DNA of 64,000 nucleotides from Acinetobacter sp. ASP199 (GCF_022700675.1 NZ_CP062182.1:2232001-2296000), one strand, 5' to 3'; counted from the first letter of the stretch, positions 9,789 to 20,021 are shown. The notes: a model not told the origin generated them from the letters alone. Program-made: numbers and translations.

Positions 9789-10531
9789 AACTGCGACAAT
9801 TCTCGTTGATTTATCAACAAAATCACCTAATAAAAATATGGATTTTGTATAAATTACGCACACTTGAAAAAAAGTGTACTGACAAGTACACTTCAGGACA
9901 GACGGTTAACCGGTATCATGTCGGTTAGAAAGAACAAGGATATCTGGCGTGCCCTACTTGTTGCTTTTTGTCGGTTTTTTTATTTGATTTTCAGTGTGTT
10001 TGCTCATCCTGGTTCAGTCTATGGCAAGTTTAAATTGCTGCTTGCTGAATAAATAACGTGCTGCACAAAGATCTGTCTGGATTAAATGACCGTAGCCATA
10101 AAGTGCCTGGATGGCATGCCATTTGTATTACTTTTAGCCGCATGCTGGTGTATTGCTCCCATTTGGTATAAAAAGTATACAAACTTAATTTTATATGTAT
10201 CGGAATTATTGGAGGAATTGTCCTCAAATGGTGATTTAAGTATTCATTGCCTGGTATGGCTTTCTGGATTTTCATAAATTGAACAATACAGATTACCCAT
10301 TCTAGCTATGTCGCTCGGTGATTTACATCAGCCAGCAATATCTCCCTCATAAACTGATGGTGTGATGGGCATAAGAATTTTAAAAACCTTTGGTGCGTAC
10401 AATTTCCTCCAGAAGTAATCGCCGACCGGAGTATAAGTTTTATTTGGATCTCGTCATTGTGTTTAACTTTCATTAAATACAATACGTTAACGAATAAAAA
10501 ATTTAGATAAAAATCTAATCGAGGTGGAACA
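9789..10531. other. 743-base intergenic region upstream of adeIJK
   Basis: The gap holds an inverted repeat at 9872-9893, two weak short frames (62 and 63 codons) without good ribosome sites, and the upstream control region of adeIJK. The last 100 bases are AT-rich, with a TACAAT near 10478 and a TTAACG-rich stretch just before the strong GAGGTGG ribosome site of adeI. In A. baumannii the orthologous operon is repressed by the TetR protein AdeN, encoded elsewhere; I cannot assign its operator here. Confidence 0.5.
9872..9893. repeat. Perfect inverted repeat, possible terminator or operator
   Basis: AAGTGTACT at 9872-9880 and AGTACACTT at 9885-9893 are perfect inverted copies around GACA. A run of T follows on the minus strand only, while the upstream gene ends on the plus strand 83 bases earlier. 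It could fold as a weak terminator for the membrane-protein gene or bind a dimeric regulator. Confidence 0.5.
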
Positions 10532-11800
10532 ATGATGTCTGCAAAGCTTTGGGCGCCTGCCCTGACTGCTTGCGCATTAGCAACAAGTATCGCGCTTGTT
10601 GGCTGTAGCAAAGATCCTAAAGAGGGCCAGCAAGCTGGTGCTCAACAGCAAATGCCACCGACTGAAGTTGGTGTGCTCGTTGCACAGCCACAAAGCATTG
10701 AGCAGTCTGTTGAACTCTCAGGTCGCACAACAGCATTTGAGATTTCAGAAGTACGCCCACAGGCGACTGGCGTTGTGCTAAAACGCTTATTCAGCGAAGG
10801 TAGCTATGTCCGTGAAGGTCAGGCACTCTATGAAATCGATTCTAGTACGAACCGCGCTACAGTAGATAACGCTCGTGCAGCCATTGCACGTGCTGAAGCG
10901 AATCTGGGCGTGTTACGTGTTAAAGAAGGCCGTTACCGTCAACTGGTGGGTACTAACGCGATTTCCAAGCAGGAATATGATGACATCGTAGCGCAGGTCA
11001 AACTGGCTGAAGCTGATTTGAATGCGAATCGTGCAACCTTGCGTAATGCTGAAATCAACTTAGGCTATTCAACTGTACGTGCGCCAATTTCTGGTCAGAC
11101 TAACCGTTCTTCAATCACTGCAGGCGCGCTAGTAACTGCAAACCAGCCAGATCCGCTGGTAACCATTCAGCGTCTGGATCCAATCTATGTAGACATTAAC
11201 CAGTCAAGTGCAGAATTGCTGCGTCTGCGTCAGCAACTGAGTAAAGGTGACCTAAACAGCTCTAATAACACACGTGTGAAATTAAAACTGGAAGATGGCA
11301 GCATCTACCCTGTTGAAGGCCGTTTAGCATTCTCTGATGCCAGCGTGAATCCTGAAACTGGTACAGTGACACTGCGTGCAGTATTCCCGAACAAAAATCA
11401 CCTGTTACTACCAGGTATGTTTGCGACTGCGCAAATCGTTCAGGGTGAAGTACCAAATGCTTACCTGATTCCTCAGGCTGCATTAACACGTACACCTACT
11501 GGTCAAGCTATGGCGATGTTAGTGGGTGCTGATAATAAGGTAACTCCACGCCCAGTCACTACTGCGGGTACACAAGGCCAAAACTGGATTGTGACTGAAG
11601 GTTTAAACCCAGGTGATAAAGTGATTGTAGATGGTATTGCGAAAGTAAAACCGGAACAACAGGTCGTGGCTAAACCTTACCAGCCTCAAGCTGCTGCACC
11701 ACAGGGTGCTGCACAACCAGCTGCCCAACAACCTGGCGCAGTGCAAAAAGCGGATGATGCAAAAGAACAATCTGAACAAAAACCTGCTGCTAAAGCATAA
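10532..11800 (+). CDS. adeI: RND efflux periplasmic adaptor AdeI
   Basis: AdeI is the membrane-fusion protein of the AdeIJK tripartite pump, bridging the inner-membrane transporter AdeJ and the outer-membrane channel AdeK. The protein is a lipoprotein: residues 1-24 are a signal peptide and Cys25 follows Leu-Val-Gly. Next come the beta-barrel and lipoyl half-motifs (EVRPQATGVVLKRLF, GSYVREGQALYEID), the alpha-hairpin (about 100-170, rich in Ala/Glu/Arg), the second lipoyl half (YSTVRAPISGQ) and the C-terminal membrane-proximal domain. The last ~40 residues are Ala/Gln/Pro-rich. GAGGTGG precedes the ATG. adeJ starts 12 bases downstream. The sequence matches what I recall of A. baumannii AdeI closely from the first residue. 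Confidence 0.93.
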   Translation: MMSAKLWAPALTACALATSIALVGCSKDPKEGQQAGAQQQMPPTEVGVLVAQPQSIEQSVELSGRTTAFEISEVRPQATGVVLKRLFSEGSYVREGQALYEIDSSTNRATVDNARAAIARAEANLGVLRVKEGRYRQLVGTNAISKQEYDDIVAQVKLAEADLNANRATLRNAEINLGYSTVRAPISGQTNRSSITAGALVTANQPDPLVTIQRLDPIYVDINQSSAELLRLRQQLSKGDLNSSNNTRVKLKLEDGSIYPVEGRLAFSDASVNPETGTVTLRAVFPNKNHLLLPGMFATAQIVQGEVPNAYLIPQAALTRTPTGQAMAMLVGADNKVTPRPVTTAGTQGQNWIVTEGLNPGDKVIVDGIAKVKPEQQVVAKPYQPQAAAPQGAAQPAAQQPGAVQKADDAKEQSEQKPAAKA

Positions 11801-11812
11801 GGAGTAAGGTTT

Positions 11813-14800
11813 ATGGCTCAATTCTTTATTCATCGTCCTATCTTTGCCTGGGTGATTGCACTGGTCATCATGCTGGCAGGTATTTTGACCCTGACCAAAA
11901 TGCCAATTGCCCAGTATCCAACCATTGCACCGCCTACAGTCACGATTTCTGCGACTTATCCAGGTGCATCTGCTGAAACGGTCGAAAATACTGTAACCCA
12001 GATCATCGAGCAGCAAATGAATGGTCTGGATGGTCTGCGTTATATTTCATCTAACAGTGCGGGTAATGGTTCTTCGTCTATTTCCTTGAACTTTGAACAG
12101 GGTGTCGATCCTGATATCGCACAGGTTCAGGTTCAGAACAAATTACAATCTGCGACTGCACTTCTTCCCGAAGATGTACAGCGTCAGGGTGTGCGTGTCA
12201 CCAAATCAGGGGCCAGTTTCCTGCAGGTATTGGCTTTCTATTCACCTGATGGCAGCCTGACCGCCGATGACATCAAAGACTATGTGAATTCGAACATTTC
12301 TGAACCTTTAAGCCGTGTGGCTGGGGTCGGTGAAGTTCAGGTCTTTGGTGGTTCTTATGCCATGCGCATCTGGCTTGATCCAGCCAAAATGGCGAGCCTA
12401 CAAGTTACGCCAAGTGATATTGCGACTGCCATTCGTACCCAGAATGCTCAGGTCGCTGTGGGTCAGCTCGGTGGCGCACCTGCTGTTGGAGGACAAGTCC
12501 TGAATGCCACTGTCACCGCACAAAGCCTGCTGCAAACTCCAGAACAGTTCAGCAATATCTTCCTGAAAAATACCACTTCGGGTGCACAAGTCCGTCTGGG
12601 TGATGTTGCGCGGGTTGAACTTGGTGCAGATAACTATCAGTTTGATTCAAAGTTTAACGGCAAACCGGCTGGTGGTGTAGCAATTAAGCTTGCGACTGGT
12701 GCCAATGCCCTAGATACAGCACAAGCGGTTGAAGAGCGTTTAAAGCAGTTACGTCCAAACTATCCGCAAGGCATGGTTGACCAACTGGCATTTGATACAA
12801 CACCATTTATTGAACTGTCGATCAAGAGTGTGGTTAAAACGCTGATCGAAGCGATTATTCTGGTGTTCCTGGTCATGTTCCTGTTCTTGCAGAACTGGCG
12901 TGCCACCATCATTCCAACCATGGCAGTTCCAGTCGTGGTATTGGGTACCTTTGCAGTGATTAACGTTTTTGGCTTCTCGATTAATACCCTGACCATGTTT
13001 GCCATGGTACTGGCGATTGGCCTTCTGGTTGATGATGCGATTGTTGTGGTCGAGAATGTCGAACGGGTCATGGTGGAAGAGCATCTGGATCCGGTGACGG
13101 CAACTGAAAAATCGATGAAACAGATTTCTGGTGCATTGATTGGTATTACTTCAGTACTTTCTGCAGTATTCGTTCCAATGGCTTTCTTCGGTGGAACTAC
13201 CGGGGTCATCTATCGCCAGTTCTCGATTACGCTGGTCACAGCGATGATCTTGTCACTGATTGTTGCATTAACCTTTACCCCTGCCCTGTGTGCGACTCTG
13301 CTGAAACAGCATGATCCGAACAAGCCGGAAAGCAATGGTATTTTTGCGCGTTTCTTCCGTTGGTTTAACCGCAGTTTTGACAAGGTTTCTGTGAAATATC
13401 AGGGCGGCGTCAACCGTATGACTCACAGCAAGATTTTCTCAGGCGTGGTGTATGCCATAGTGCTGGGTATTATTGTGCTGTTATTCCAGAAGCTGCCTTC
13501 TTCGTTCTTACCGGATGAAGACCAGGGGGTCGTTATGACGCTGGTTCAGTTACCACCAAACGCAACTTTGGAACGTACTGACAACGTGGTTAACACCATG
13601 ACGAATTATTTCCTGGAAAATGAGAAAGAGCATGTCGAGTCCGTATTTAGTGTGGCAGGTTTCTCGTTCACGGGTGTCGGTCAAAACGCAGGTCTGGCAT
13701 TTATTAAACTGAAAGACTGGTCAGAGCGTCACAGTCCGGAAGCTCAAGTCGGTGCCATTATTCAACGTGGTATGGCGCTGAACATGATTGTCAAAGATGC
13801 ATCTTATATCATGCCATTGCAGCTTCCTGCGATGCCTGAGCTCGGTGTATCAGCTGGCTTTAACTTACAGCTCAAAGCTGCAAGTGGTCAAAGTCATGAG
13901 CAACTTCTGGCAGCACGTAATACGATTCTGGGTCTTGCAGCACAAGACTCGCGTCTAGCTGGTGTGCGTCCAAATGGTCAGGAAGATACTCCACAGTACC
14001 GTGTCATCGTCGATCATGCACAAGCCGGTGCACTGGGCGTCAGTGTTGCTGAAATTAACAACACCATGGGTATTGCTTGGGGCGGTTCGTATATCAATGA
14101 CTTCATTGATCGCGGCCGTGTCAAGAAAGTCTATGTTCAGGGTGAAGCTGACTCACGGATGATGCCGAAAGATCTGGACCAATGGTATGTGCGTAATAAT
14201 CGCGGTGAAATGGTGCCATTCTCGGCGTTTGCCACAGGCGAATGGACCTACGGTTCACCACGTCTTGAGCGTTATAACGGCGTATCGTCCATGAACATCC
14301 AGGGTACACCTGCTCCGGGTATCAGCTCGGGCGACGCAATGGTGGCCATGGAAGAGATCGTAGCGAAGTTACCAGAAATGGGCTTGCAAGGTTTCGACTT
14401 CGAATGGACAGGTTTGTCTCTGGAAGAGCGTGAATCTGGTGCTCAAGCACCGTTCCTGTATGCCCTTTCATTACTGATCGTGTTCCTGTGTCTTGCTGCA
14501 TTGTATGAAAGCTGGTCTATTCCATTCTCGGTACTTCTGGTGGTGCCATTGGGTATTGTCGGTGCATTGCTCATGACCTATGGTGGAATGGTGCTGCTGC
14601 AAAATCCGAACCTGTCGAATAACATTTATTTCCAGGTGGCGATTATTGCCGTGATTGGTTTGGCTGCGAAGAATGCGATCTTAATCGTAGAGTTCGCGAA
14701 AGAACTTCAGGAACAAGGCGAAGAACTGTTTGAAGCAACCATGCATGCCGCAAAAATGCGTTTGCGTCCAATCATCATGACAACTCTAGCCTTTGGTTTT

Positions 14801-14992
14801 GGTGTACTTCCACTAGCTCTGTCTTCAGGTGCAGGTGCAGGTAGCCAGCACTCGGTAGGTTATGGTGTACTCGGTGGTGTAATCAGTTCAACACTGTTGG
14901 GTATCTTCTTTATTCCAGTCTTCTATGTCTGGATCCGGACGATATTCAAGTACAAACCAAAACAACAAAATAAACAGGAGCAAACCTCGTGA
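11813..14992 (+). CDS. adeJ: RND multidrug efflux transporter AdeJ
   Basis: AdeJ is the proton-driven inner-membrane pump of AdeIJK, which in Acinetobacter exports beta-lactams, chloramphenicol, tetracyclines, fluoroquinolones and other amphiphiles. At 1059 residues it has the standard HAE-1 length. Visible features are the N-terminal [20 protein letters not shown] helix, two periplasmic porter loops and twelve membrane helices. The proton-relay pair Asp-Asp lies in [18 protein letters not shown] (near 407-408), and the C-terminal half repeats the fold. A GGAG ribosome site precedes the start. Its stop codon overlaps the adeK ATG by one base (TGATG), which suggests translational coupling. Confidence 0.95.
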   Translation: MAQFFIHRPIFAWVIALVIMLAGILTLTKMPIAQYPTIAPPTVTISATYPGASAETVENTVTQIIEQQMNGLDGLRYISSNSAGNGSSSISLNFEQGVDPDIAQVQVQNKLQSATALLPEDVQRQGVRVTKSGASFLQVLAFYSPDGSLTADDIKDYVNSNISEPLSRVAGVGEVQVFGGSYAMRIWLDPAKMASLQVTPSDIATAIRTQNAQVAVGQLGGAPAVGGQVLNATVTAQSLLQTPEQFSNIFLKNTTSGAQVRLGDVARVELGADNYQFDSKFNGKPAGGVAIKLATGANALDTAQAVEERLKQLRPNYPQGMVDQLAFDTTPFIELSIKSVVKTLIEAIILVFLVMFLFLQNWRATIIPTMAVPVVVLGTFAVINVFGFSINTLTMFAMVLAIGLLVDDAIVVVENVERVMVEEHLDPVTATEKSMKQISGALIGITSVLSAVFVPMAFFGGTTGVIYRQFSITLVTAMILSLIVALTFTPALCATLLKQHDPNKPESNGIFARFFRWFNRSFDKVSVKYQGGVNRMTHSKIFSGVVYAIVLGIIVLLFQKLPSSFLPDEDQGVVMTLVQLPPNATLERTDNVVNTMTNYFLENEKEHVESVFSVAGFSFTGVGQNAGLAFIKLKDWSERHSPEAQVGAIIQRGMALNMIVKDASYIMPLQLPAMPELGVSAGFNLQLKAASGQSHEQLLAARNTILGLAAQDSRLAGVRPNGQEDTPQYRVIVDHAQAGALGVSVAEINNTMGIAWGGSYINDFIDRGRVKKVYVQGEADSRMMPKDLDQWYVRNNRGEMVPFSAFATGEWTYGSPRLERYNGVSSMNIQGTPAPGISSGDAMVAMEEIVAKLPEMGLQGFDFEWTGLSLEERESGAQAPFLYALSLLIVFLCLAALYESWSIPFSVLLVVPLGIVGALLMTYGGMVLLQNPNLSNNIYFQVAIIAVIGLAAKNAILIVEFAKELQEQGEELFEATMHAAKMRLRPIIMTTLAFGFGVLPLALSSGAGAGSQHSVGYGVLGGVISSTLLGIFFIPVFYVWIRTIFKYKPKQQNKQEQTS

Positions 14993-16452
14993 TGCATAAA
15001 GTATGGTCTGTTTCAGGTCGTGGCATTGCGGTTTCTGCACTTGCGCTTGCTTTGACAGCTTGTCAAAGCATGCGTGGCCCAGAGCCCGTGGCACAAGCCG
15101 ACATTCCGCAAAGCTATATCGGTTCTGCCTCAGGCACTTCCGTTGCTGAGCAAGGTTATAAAGATTTTTTTGCTGATCAACGCTTGGTTCAAGTTATTGA
15201 TTTAGCTTTAAACAATAACCGCGATTTACGTACTGCGGCGCTGAATATTCAGCGTGCGCAGCAAGCGTACCAAATCACTGAAAATAATCAGCTTCCAACG
15301 ATTGGTGCCAGTGGCAGCGTATTGCGCCAGGACACCATGAGTACACAAAGCCGTGGTGCAACGACAACCTATAATGTTGGTCTAGGCGTGACTGCCTACG
15401 AACTGGATTTCTGGGGTCGTGTACGCAGTTTGAAAGACAATGCCTTAGACACTTACCTGGCCACTGCGAGTGCACGTGATGCAACACAAATCTCGCTGAT
15501 CAGTCAGGTCGCACAAGCATGGTTAAATTATTCATTTGCCAATGCCAACTTGAAGCTTGCCAATCAGACCTTACAGACCCAGCTTGAGTCTTTTAACCTC
15601 AACAAAAAACGTTTCGATGTGGGTATCGACAGTGAAGTTCCTGTTCGTCAGGCACAAATTTCTGTAGAAACTGCACGTAATGATGTGGCGAACTACAAGA
15701 CTCAGGTGGCACAGGCACAAAACCTGTTAAATCTGCTGGTTGGCCAATCTGTACCAGCAAATTTACTGCCGGCTGATCGAGTGACCCGTATTACCACAGC
15801 ATCCGCTTTGGGTTCAGGCCTTCCAAGCGACCTTCTGGTTAACCGCCCAGATATCCGTACTGCGGAATATCAACTGTCTGCTGCAGGCGCCAATATAGGT
15901 GCTGCACGCGCCCGTTTATTCCCTACCATCAGTCTGACCGGTTCTGCTGGTTATGCATCAACTGACTTAAGCAATCTGTTTAAATCAGGCAGTTTCGTTT
16001 GGTCACTTGGTCCTAGCCTGGATATTCCAATCTTCGATTGGGGTACACGTAGAGCAAATATCAAAATTTCAGAAACAGACCAGCAAATTGCATTGTCTGA
16101 TTATGAAAAATCGATTCAGTCTGCTTTCCGTGAAGTGAATGATGCCCTGGCAGTTCGTCAGAACATTGGTGACCGTTTAGCTGCACAACGTCGTCTGGTT
16201 GATGCGACGAATACGACGTATCGTCTGTCAAATGCCCGCTTCCGTGCCGGAATCGACAGCTATTTAACCGTCTTGGATGCACAACGTACTTCGTATGCAG
16301 CCGAACAAGGCTTGTTATTGCTGGAACAGGCAAATCTGAATAACCAGGTAGAATTATACAAATCTCTAGGTGGTGGTTTAAAAACCAATACTTCAGATAC
16401 GATTCAATATCCGCCATCTACCGCTGAACGTAAACAAGCAGATCAGCAGTAA
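14992..16452 (+). CDS. adeK: Outer-membrane efflux channel AdeK
   Basis: AdeK is the TolC/OprM-type outer-membrane factor of the AdeIJK pump. From the ATG at 14992 the protein has 486 residues. It starts with a lipoprotein signal ending Leu-Thr-Ala-Cys24, so the trimer is lipid-anchored. Two homologous OEP halves follow (about 60-250 and 265-460), with Asn-, Ala- and Gln-rich coiled regions and the family segments LPTIGASGSVLRQD, YELDFWGRVRSLKDNA and FPTISLTGSAGYAS. GGAG lies 11 bases before the ATG. A GTG directly before this ATG would add one residue. It is the last gene of the operon and is followed by a terminator. Confidence 0.94.
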   Translation: MHKVWSVSGRGIAVSALALALTACQSMRGPEPVAQADIPQSYIGSASGTSVAEQGYKDFFADQRLVQVIDLALNNNRDLRTAALNIQRAQQAYQITENNQLPTIGASGSVLRQDTMSTQSRGATTTYNVGLGVTAYELDFWGRVRSLKDNALDTYLATASARDATQISLISQVAQAWLNYSFANANLKLANQTLQTQLESFNLNKKRFDVGIDSEVPVRQAQISVETARNDVANYKTQVAQAQNLLNLLVGQSVPANLLPADRVTRITTASALGSGLPSDLLVNRPDIRTAEYQLSAAGANIGAARARLFPTISLTGSAGYASTDLSNLFKSGSFVWSLGPSLDIPIFDWGTRRANIKISETDQQIALSDYEKSIQSAFREVNDALAVRQNIGDRLAAQRRLVDATNTTYRLSNARFRAGIDSYLTVLDAQRTSYAAEQGLLLLEQANLNNQVELYKSLGGGLKTNTSDTIQYPPSTAERKQADQQ

Positions 16453-16473
16453 ATCTCGGTTTTCGATCTTATT

Positions 16474-16502
16474 GAAAAAGCTCACTTCGGTGGGCTTTTT
16501 TA
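16474..16502 (+). terminator. Rho-independent terminator of adeIJK
   Basis: AAAGCTCAC and GTGGGCTTT pair around a stabilising TTCG tetraloop, followed by a T-run, 25 bases after the adeK stop. Confidence 0.9.
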
Positions 16503-16562
16503 TTGCTTTTTATCGTGGAGTTTCTTATCTTCAAAGGATCAGAATCAGGTGTTCTATCCCTT

Positions 16563-16919
16563 ATGCTACTTAGTAATCTGGAATCCGTCCCGGGACATGT
16601 TATTAGCCGTCAAATCGATGTGGTCTATGGCAGTACGGTACGTAGTAAACACGTTGGCCGTGATTTGCTCGCAGGTTTGAAAAATATTGTCGGTGGTGAG
16701 CTGACCGCCTATACCGAACTCCTGGAAGAATCGCGTCAAGAAGCCATGAACCGGATGATTGGAAAAGCTCGTGAGATGGGTGCGAATGCAATTGTCGGTA
16801 TTCGTTTCTCAACGTCTAACATCGCCCAAGGTGCATCTGAACTGTTTGTATATGGCACAGCCGTGGTAGTGGAGCCGAATGTTCCAAAGCTTCCTGATCC
16901 CTTCCCTTCAGCAGGTTAA
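16563..16919 (+). CDS. YbjQ/UPF0145 family protein (soluble)
   Basis: This small cytoplasmic protein (118 residues) has the YbjQ-type fold sometimes called a heavy-metal-binding domain. Core motifs are VISRQIDVVYGSTVRSKHVGRD, VGGELTAYTELLEESRQEAM and AREMGANAIVGIRFSTS, ending in FVYGTAVVVE. Family members assemble as rings of subunits, but their role is not settled. I start at the ATG at 16563; the TTG-initiated longest frame adds 20 residues not seen in the family and overlaps the adeK terminator. AGGTG lies 11 bases upstream. A second, membrane-anchored copy of the same domain follows 3 bases after the stop. Confidence 0.8.
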   Translation: MLLSNLESVPGHVISRQIDVVYGSTVRSKHVGRDLLAGLKNIVGGELTAYTELLEESRQEAMNRMIGKAREMGANAIVGIRFSTSNIAQGASELFVYGTAVVVEPNVPKLPDPFPSAG

Positions 16920-16922
16920 ATT

Positions 16923-17360
16923 ATGGATAACCTGATTTTTCAGTTTGTCGTTTTCGCCCTTCTGTTTTCGGTAGGTTTTGGCTTTGGCCGTTATTATGAA
17001 CAGAAACATTTGAAAGAACTGGCAGAACAGGAAGCACGATTTGCGCATATTGTGCTGGAGACTCATCGTTTTGCCACTTCAGAATTTGAAGGAGAATTAA
17101 TTAGCTCAAATGTGGTTATTTCCCATGATTATTTTAAATATGTGATTGCCAATATTCAGAACATTTTGGGTGGACGTCTGGTCAGTTATGAAAGTATTGT
17201 GGAACGCGCACGCCGGGAAGCCGTTGTTCGCCTGAAGCGTGAAGCCGAGAAAATCGGTGCCACTCAGATTATGGGATTACGCTTGAGTACTACGGAGCTT
17301 GGCATGCAAGGTGGAATGGTCGAAGTCTTTGCCTATGGCACAGCCATAAAGAAGCCTTAA
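16923..17360 (+). CDS. Membrane-anchored YbjQ-like protein
   Basis: This is a paralogue of the preceding gene with an added N-terminal membrane helix (residues 4-23, followed by a Glu/Lys/Arg-rich linker to ~45). The YbjQ-like domain runs from about 50 to 145: SNVVISHDYFKYVIANIQN, LGGRLVSYESIVERARREAV, EKIGATQIMGLRLSTTE, EVFAYGTAIKK. The start lies 3 bases after the upstream stop, so the two are surely co-expressed and may form a mixed assembly tethered to the inner membrane. That last point is inference. The function is unknown. Confidence 0.75.
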   Translation: MDNLIFQFVVFALLFSVGFGFGRYYEQKHLKELAEQEARFAHIVLETHRFATSEFEGELISSNVVISHDYFKYVIANIQNILGGRLVSYESIVERARREAVVRLKREAEKIGATQIMGLRLSTTELGMQGGMVEVFAYGTAIKKP

Positions 17361-17371
17361 GTCATAAAACT

Positions 17372-17848
17372 TTACCGTCTTTCAGTAAATAATATTCCAT
17401 TCAGATGATCAATTTCATGCTGCACAATCCGTGCAGCAAAGCCGCTAAATTCGGCATCAACCTGCGCACCTTCCATCGTGTAATAACGTACCCAGATATC
17501 TTGCGCCCGGGCAACTTTGCCTCTTTGATCCGGCACACTTAAGCAGCCCTCTTCACCCAGAACTTGTGCTTCAGAAGCATGTAGAATTTCTGGATTGATC
17601 ATCGTCACTGCTTCCATATACGGTGCATCGGGATAACGCAGGTTTGGACGTGAAGCGACAATGATTACTCGCTTGGAAATATACACTTGCGGTGCAGCAA
17701 TGCCTACACCCTGACGGTCAAGCATGGTATCCATCATGGCTTTATTGAGCTGATACAGCCACTCACTGCCAAATTCCGAGTCTGCCACAGCAGTTGCAAT
17801 GAGTTCTAGAATCGCCTCACCTTGCTTGGCAACTGTTAACACGGTCAT
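17372..17848 (-). CDS. Peptide deformylase, divergent (Def2-like) copy
   Basis: Peptide deformylase removes the formyl group from the N-terminal methionine of new proteins using a bound metal (usually iron). All three motifs are intact: GVGIAAPQ near 46, EEGCLSVP near 100 with the metal-ligand Cys, and QHEIDHLNG near 143 with both His ligands and the catalytic Glu. At 158 residues it lacks the longer C-terminal helix of the main housekeeping enzyme. It does not sit beside fmt, as the primary def gene usually does, so it is probably a second copy. It is convergent with the YbjQ pair, with only 11 bases between stops. Confidence 0.88.
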   Translation of the reverse strand: MTVLTVAKQGEAILELIATAVADSEFGSEWLYQLNKAMMDTMLDRQGVGIAAPQVYISKRVIIVASRPNLRYPDAPYMEAVTMINPEILHASEAQVLGEEGCLSVPDQRGKVARAQDIWVRYYTMEGAQVDAEFSGFAARIVQHEIDHLNGILFTERR

Positions 17849-18177
17849 GTCAAATCTCTCTTTAGTTAAGACAATGCCTCTACTCTTTATAATCCAATTT
17901 TAATGTGTTCTAAAGCAGAATTTTTATAGTTTATATCACTGAAAAATCTTTAAACTAAGCGCTTTAACAGCAGAGAATATCAAAAAATACGAAAAGTAAG
18001 TCATTTCTTATAGTTCATTTGTGTGCTCAATTTCAGCTTTTATTATTCCAAAGCATTTTATAAATAGATTTTTTTATAACTTTTAGTTTATCTTGTTAAA
18101 AGAAAGATTGATTATTCAACAAAAAATGCTTCTTTTAAAATCAATCAAATACCCATCAATGGATTAAGGATTCCAGC
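17849..18177. other. 329-base AT-rich gap between divergent def-like and transporter genes
   Basis: No open frame or RNA gene stands out. The sequence is strongly AT-rich and must hold the promoters of both flanking genes. I cannot single out one promoter with confidence. Confidence 0.5.
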
Positions 18178-19458
18178 ATGGATGCACATCCGCGCCTGAC
18201 ACGAGCAGATAAACGTACGCTTGGACTTTCATCACTGGGCGGTGCGCTCGAATTTTATGATTTTGTCATCTATGTATTTTATGCAAAGCTCATTTCAGAG
18301 CTGTTCTTCCCCAGCACACTCAGTCCTTTCTGGGCCATGTTGAATACCTACGGCATTTTTGCTGCGGGTTATTTCTTCCGTCCATTGGGCGGTGTAGTGA
18401 TGGCACACTTTGGCGACCTGATTGGACGTAAACGTCTGTTTAGCCTATCCATTCTGTTAATGGCACTACCTACCCTGATGATCGGTGTGATACCGACCTT
18501 TGAAAGCATTGGTTATGCAGCGCCAATTATGTTGCTGTTAATGCGTGTGTTACAAGGAATTGCTATTGGTGGTGAAATTCCAGCTGCCTGGACTTTTGTC
18601 TCTGAACATGTTCCTGAACGCCGTATCGGGATTGCCAACGGGGTGCTTACCGCAGGCCTGTCTCTTGGGATTCTGCTGGGTGCCTTGATGTCACTCTTCA
18701 TTTCATTACAGTTTTCTGAAGCTGAAATTAAAGACTGGGCATGGCGTATTCCATTTATCCTCGGGGGTATCTTTGGTTTTGTAGCGTTGTACCTGCGGAG
18801 TTACCTGAAAGAAACGCCAGTATTTAAAGCCATGCAGGCGAAAAAAGAACTGGCAAAAGAATTACCGGTAAAACAGGTTTTAGCAAAGCATAAAACCGCT
18901 GTCACCATTGGAATGCTATTTACCTGGTTCTTGACAGGCTGCGTAGTGGTGCTGATTCTAGCGATGCCAAACCTGCTGGTCGGTGCCTTTGGCTTTGAAC
19001 GTGCCGATGCTTTTAAAATGCAAAGCGCTGCGATTGTAATGCAGATGGTGGGCTGTGTACTAGCAGGTGTACTGGCCGATCGTTTTGGTGCTGGCCGTGT
19101 CATTCTATTTGGTTCTCTTCTAGTTGCGGCTATGGCGGGTATCTTTTATAACAGCCTGGGCCATGTCGCACCATCAACTGTATTCATGCTGTATATGCTG
19201 TTGGGCCTAAGCTCTGGTACAGTCGGGATGGTATCTTACAGCATGGTGAAAATGTTCCCGGCACAGATTCGCTTTACCGGTATTTCTTTCTCTTACAATC
19301 TGGCGTATGCAATTGCCGGCGGGATTACCTTGCCACTGGTGCAATGGCTCAGCCTGTATAGTAATATTGGTGCAATGTACTATGTCTGGACTGTATGTCT
19401 GGTGACCCTGCTCACAGCCCTAATGTATAGAAGTAAATTTGAAAAATCGGCAATCTGA
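18178..19458 (+). CDS. MFS transporter, metabolite:H+ symporter (ProP/citrate) type
   Basis: This is a 426-residue inner-membrane carrier with twelve predicted helices. The start resembles the MHS branch of the major facilitator superfamily (SSLGGALEFYDFVIYVF; FFPS; RPLGGVVMAHFGDLIGRKRLFSLSI, the loop 2-3 motif). Members move organic acids such as citrate or alpha-ketoglutarate, or osmolytes, with protons; the substrate cannot be told from sequence. GVLADRFGAGRVILFG near 300 is the loop 8-9 counterpart. AAGGATT lies before the ATG. It is a single-gene unit, with a shared bidirectional terminator downstream. Confidence 0.85.
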   Translation: MDAHPRLTRADKRTLGLSSLGGALEFYDFVIYVFYAKLISELFFPSTLSPFWAMLNTYGIFAAGYFFRPLGGVVMAHFGDLIGRKRLFSLSILLMALPTLMIGVIPTFESIGYAAPIMLLLMRVLQGIAIGGEIPAAWTFVSEHVPERRIGIANGVLTAGLSLGILLGALMSLFISLQFSEAEIKDWAWRIPFILGGIFGFVALYLRSYLKETPVFKAMQAKKELAKELPVKQVLAKHKTAVTIGMLFTWFLTGCVVVLILAMPNLLVGAFGFERADAFKMQSAAIVMQMVGCVLAGVLADRFGAGRVILFGSLLVAAMAGIFYNSLGHVAPSTVFMLYMLLGLSSGTVGMVSYSMVKMFPAQIRFTGISFSYNLAYAIAGGITLPLVQWLSLYSNIGAMYYVWTVCLVTLLTALMYRSKFEKSAI

Positions 19459-19476
19459 TCAATAAAAATTTGTTAT

Positions 19477-19508
19477 AAAAAAGAGCCTGAATATGGGCTC
19501 TTTTTTTA
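19477..19508. terminator. Bidirectional terminator between MFS and DUF2505 genes
   Basis: AAAGAGCC and GGGCTCTTT pair around a TGAATAT loop with A-run and T-run flanks, between two convergent genes. Confidence 0.85.
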
Positions 19509-19523
19509 CAATCTTTTTGTTAT

Positions 19524-20021
19524 TTAAGCAGTCAGACTTTTACGGATTTCATCTTCAATGATGCTAATTTCAATCTGGCTAAATTTACGAATTTCACCTT
19601 CCGCATGTTTTTCTAGCATGCCACCAACTAATGGTACTTTTACTTTTACGGTCCAGTCCAGTTGAAACTCAATCTGGCGGTCATCGCCTTTTACTGCACG
19701 TTGGCAAGTGGCTTCAATTGGCAGGTTCGCGCCAAGCTCTACTGTAGAAGTTAAATGTTCCAGATTACTGATGTCGGTACGTTGCAGACGAAAAGCATCA
19801 CGTAACAGTTTTTTTGCAATATCTGGAATATTCACGTCCAGGTTATATGCACGTTTCAGGGTATAAATCTCGCCCTGTTTTTCAGAGACCAAAATCTCCA
19901 TATTCTGCGCCGGAATACGACGACAGACCGCTTCGTGCATGCTGATATCACTGACCAGACGCTTAAATTCATCAATAGAAACACCATTGATGTTTGCCTT
20001 TACAGTAAATTGATGTGCCAT
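19524..20021 (-). CDS. DUF2505-family protein
   Basis: This is a 165-residue protein with the look of the DUF2505 family, a START/polyketide-cyclase-like fold with alternating strands and a long C-terminal helix. It starts MAHQFTVKANINGVSIDEF and ends with a VPLVGGMLEKHAEGEIRKFSQIE helix. No signal peptide or membrane helix is visible. I use the ATG at 20021 with AAAAAGGAAAACC upstream; the longer frame adds 19 unrelated residues. The ligand and function are unknown. Confidence 0.75.
   Translation of the reverse strand: MAHQFTVKANINGVSIDEFKRLVSDISMHEAVCRRIPAQNMEILVSEKQGEIYTLKRAYNLDVNIPDIAKKLLRDAFRLQRTDISNLEHLTSTVELGANLPIEATCQRAVKGDDRQIEFQLDWTVKVKVPLVGGMLEKHAEGEIRKFSQIEISIIEDEIRKSLTA

Noticed and set aside
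9864-10277. Two short plus-strand frames of 62 and 63 codons upstream of adeI
   Set aside because: Neither has a convincing ribosome site; the first runs through the inverted repeat, and composition looks non-coding.
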